NCBI GenBank assembly: GCA_027484445.1
Contig: JAIXSY010000042.1
Coordinates: 62,001 to 126,000, forward strand
Length of the DNA stretch: 64,000 nt
Origin: Verrucomicrobiaceae bacterium
GTDB lineage: Bacteria > Verrucomicrobiota > Verrucomicrobiia > Verrucomicrobiales > Verrucomicrobiaceae
Direction: 5' to 3'
In this document: one piece after another, positions 62,111 to 64,000 of the stretch
Numbering within the stretch: the first letter of the stretch is position 1
Layout of the letters: every line of letters begins with the position of its first letter
Position numbers and translations under genes: made by a program
The notes under the pieces: model-generated
The model's database searches: none
Told to the model about the DNA's origin: nothing
The model's input: only the letters and a program-made list of their open reading frames with translations

Positions 62111-63982
62111 TCACCCTGCTTTTGAGGAGAGCATGAGGTAGGCTTTTTTCACCACCCAGCCACTGCGGGCCAATGCCTCACGGGCCTGTTCAGGGCTGGC
62201 TTGAGTCAGTTCACTGATGATGCGCACGGCTCGATCGCGAAGTTTCACGTTGGAGGGGTTCACATCCACCATCAGGTTGCTGATGACCTTGCCCACGCGG
62301 GTCATGGCCAAGGTCGTGACCATGTTCAGGATCAGCTTGGTGGCAGTGCCAGATTTCAGTCGCGTCGAGCCTGTGAGCACCTCGGGCCCGAGGTCGGGTG
62401 CGATGATGAGGGCAGGTTTCCAGCTTGTGTCCTTCAGACGCGCCGCTGCCTTTTTCATCGCCGGGTTGAAGCAAAGCATGCAAGTGAAGGCTCCGCGTTT
62501 TTTCGCCTCGCGCAGCGCTCCCCACACAAAGGGGGTCCGTCCACTCGCTGCGATGCCTACCACGACATCGACTCGTCTGACAGAGCGATGCATCACGGCC
62601 TGCGCGCCTGCTTGCACGTCATCCTCAGCGCCTTCGACGGCACTCCACAAGGCTTGCCTGCCACCTGCGATGATCCCCTGCACTTGTTCACGTGGCGCAC
62701 GGAAGGTGGGTGGGATCTCACTCGCGTCCAGCACACCTAGGCGGCCGCTGGTCCCCGCACCGACATAAAACAAGCGGCCTTCGTTTTGAAAAGCAGACGC
62801 CACCTCCGCGATCAGGCGTGTGATGGCTTTGCGCTCTCCACGAATCGCTTCGGGCAGCGTCGCGTCCTCGCTCAGCATCAAATCAACGCCCTCGGGTAGG
62901 GAGATGCGATCCAAATGCTGACTGCGCGGATTGCGCCTTTCGGTCGGAGATTTTGCCAACACCGCCATGTCTGCGATCTCAGCCGGCAAGGTCACAGCTG
63001 GGACCGGAGTGGTGGGATTTGGCCAAGCAGGGGAAGCACTTACCAACGATTGCGCCAGGTACACCGCCCCCCACACGGAGGACTGCTGAAGCGGCAGCAC
63101 TTTCGCTTGTGGCCACTGCTGGCGAATTCGTCGAGACACCTGCTGGAGAAAAGCCGGATTCTTCAGCAAGACGCCACCATTCATGACAAAGGCCACCGGC
63201 TCCTCCTTGCCACCCGTGAGCTGCCGAGCGCAAAGCACCGCATCTTCGGCCAGCATACCTGCCGCCTCGGCCAAAAGACCGCGAGCCAGCCTGTCGCCCT
63301 GATTGGCGACCGTGAACACCGTGACAGCTAGACTGGCGATTTCTGTTTTGCTAGCCTGCACGGACCAGGGGATCAGTTGCTCAGGCTCATTGAAGGTTAG
63401 CGCGTTCAGCATCGCCGTTCCAAGAGCTCCCATCTTTCCTTTTTGATCCAAATCGGCCATCACAGCCCGCAGTGCGCGTAGCCCGATGTCACAAGCGCTG
63501 GCACGATCTCCGATCACATGCCCACGCCCGCCGACTTTGGCCGTGCGACCCTCGGCATTTCGGCCAAAGCAGCACGATCCCGTGCCGCTCAGCACGAGCA
63601 CTCGTGGCCGATCACTCGCCGCCTGAGGCGCTGCGGCCAGGGCTGTTTCCAGATCATTTGTGGCTAGGCAGGGCACTTGTGGCCAGATGCGGGAGGCAGC
63701 GCGGTGAAGGCGGTCTTTGTCAGCCTCACTCCGGGCACCGGCCATGCCGATGCCAATCGCAGCGGGTGGCTGCGGAAGCCGAGAGGCAATCTCTTTCAGA
63801 TGCCACTGAAGCTCACGATCTGACATCAAGGGTAGCACGGCTGGGCCAGTCTGAATTTCAGCCACAATCTTGGAATCAGCTGTCGCCAAAATGACCGAGG
63901 TGCGCGTGCCTCCAGCCTCAATGCCAAGAACTGCAGGTGCCGATGCTTTTGAAGGAGTGGATGAAGTGGAACGCCGAGGCAT
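62111..63982 (-). CDS. murQ: Bifunctional fusion: amino-sugar kinase (BadF/NagK-like) and N-acetylmuramic acid 6-phosphate etherase
   Basis: The 623-residue protein has two halves. Residues ~15-330 form a BadF/BadG/BcrA-type ATPase kinase, with the start LGIEAGGTRTSVILA, ATNDLETALAAAP, VLVLSGTGSCCFG and GGRGHVIGDRASACDIG. Such kinases phosphorylate GlcNAc or MurNAc. Residues ~340-623 form MurQ, which cleaves the lactyl ether of MurNAc-6-phosphate to GlcNAc-6-phosphate. It shows TERRNPRSQHLD, YVGAGTSGRLGVLDASEIPPTF, IAASGRTPFVWGAL, SGTATKLILNMVTT and VDVNPSNVKLRDRAVRII. The linker at ~320-345 is short. The arrangement would let one polypeptide take MurNAc to GlcNAc-6-phosphate. The start could be a later codon, since the first ~15 residues are Ser/Pro-rich. 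Confidence 0.9.
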   Translation of the reverse strand: MPRRSTSSTPSKASAPAVLGIEAGGTRTSVILATADSKIVAEIQTGPAVLPLMSDRELQWHLKEIASRLPQPPAAIGIGMAGARSEADKDRLHRAASRIWPQVPCLATNDLETALAAAPQAASDRPRVLVLSGTGSCCFGRNAEGRTAKVGGRGHVIGDRASACDIGLRALRAVMADLDQKGKMGALGTAMLNALTFNEPEQLIPWSVQASKTEIASLAVTVFTVANQGDRLARGLLAEAAGMLAEDAVLCARQLTGGKEEPVAFVMNGGVLLKNPAFLQQVSRRIRQQWPQAKVLPLQQSSVWGAVYLAQSLVSASPAWPNPTTPVPAVTLPAEIADMAVLAKSPTERRNPRSQHLDRISLPEGVDLMLSEDATLPEAIRGERKAITRLIAEVASAFQNEGRLFYVGAGTSGRLGVLDASEIPPTFRAPREQVQGIIAGGRQALWSAVEGAEDDVQAGAQAVMHRSVRRVDVVVGIAASGRTPFVWGALREAKKRGAFTCMLCFNPAMKKAAARLKDTSWKPALIIAPDLGPEVLTGSTRLKSGTATKLILNMVTTLAMTRVGKVISNLMVDVNPSNVKLRDRAVRIISELTQASPEQAREALARSGWVVKKAYLMLSSKAG

Positions 63983-64000
63983 GATGTTGCAAGGTGCAGA

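Overview
The window looks like a chromosomal segment of a Verrucomicrobiota bacterium, probably near Prosthecobacter or Verrucomicrobium. This is inferred from gene content, not from a database search. The indicators are a formylglycine-type sulfatase with a signal peptide, a DUF1549/DUF1553 'planctomycete cytochrome' protein next to a sodium:solute symporter, a secreted PQQ-type beta-propeller, a very large ELWxxDGT-repeat/Ig-like secreted protein, a DUF58-BatA-DUF4175 cluster, and a long NagB/PIG-L-type protein. Shine-Dalgarno sequences are often weak. No rRNA, tRNA, CRISPR array, insertion sequence or prophage was found.

Layout. 1-3.9 kb: end of the F-type ATP synthase operon (atpA tail, atpG, atpD, atpC) closed by a strong terminator. 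4-5.9 kb: a NagB-like deaminase fused to a catalytically degenerate PIG-L domain. 6-9.1 kb (minus): small redox/stress operon (SDR-like reductase, Old Yellow Enzyme, rhodanese-YceI fusion, DoxX-like membrane protein). 9.2-11.5 kb (minus): transaldolase and an RlmM-like methyltransferase. 11.6-14.2 kb: clpB. 14.2-16.5 kb (minus): an AT-richer accessory patch with an unusual two-gene cassette, a truncated vapC with its vapB, and a small hypothetical gene. 16.5-19.3 kb: aldehyde dehydrogenase and leuB, convergent. 19.4-25.8 kb: a 2117-residue secreted repeat protein. 25.9-30.3 kb: LptF/G-like permease, a conserved hypothetical and a DsbD-like thiol reductase. 30.3-34.1 kb: deoA-VC0807-DUF3445 (minus) divergent from pyrF. 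34-40.8 kb: sulfatase, a decayed toxin-antitoxin pair, DUF1549/1553 cytochrome protein and sodium:solute symporter. 40.9-42.2 kb: CDGSH protein, a palindrome cluster and two related antitoxin genes, one with a truncated PIN toxin. 42.3-46.6 kb (minus): ABC permease fused to an AttH-type lipocalin domain, with its ATPase. 46.8-53.7 kb: DUF58/BatA/DUF4175 operon. 53.7-64 kb: second LolD-type ATPase, glycosyltransferase plus methyltransferase, pdxH, hpt-moaD, PQQ-propeller protein, YfiH-type protein coupled to a solute-binding protein, a lipoprotein, and a sugar kinase-MurQ fusion.

Themes. Domain fusions are frequent: NagB + dead PIG-L, dead rhodanese + YceI, FtsX permease + AttH, sugar kinase + MurQ, and an N-terminally extended LptF/G. 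The kinase-MurQ fusion and the NagB-like protein could serve cell-wall amino sugar recycling. Every toxin gene recognised is broken, while at least two neighbouring antitoxin genes remain open. The best candidate for an undescribed system is the pair at 14295-15630. There a two-helix membrane protein ends in an IQAGGDV motif, and the next gene begins with a near-identical IQAGGSV motif. This layout recalls amyloid-motif signalling between a membrane effector and its partner.
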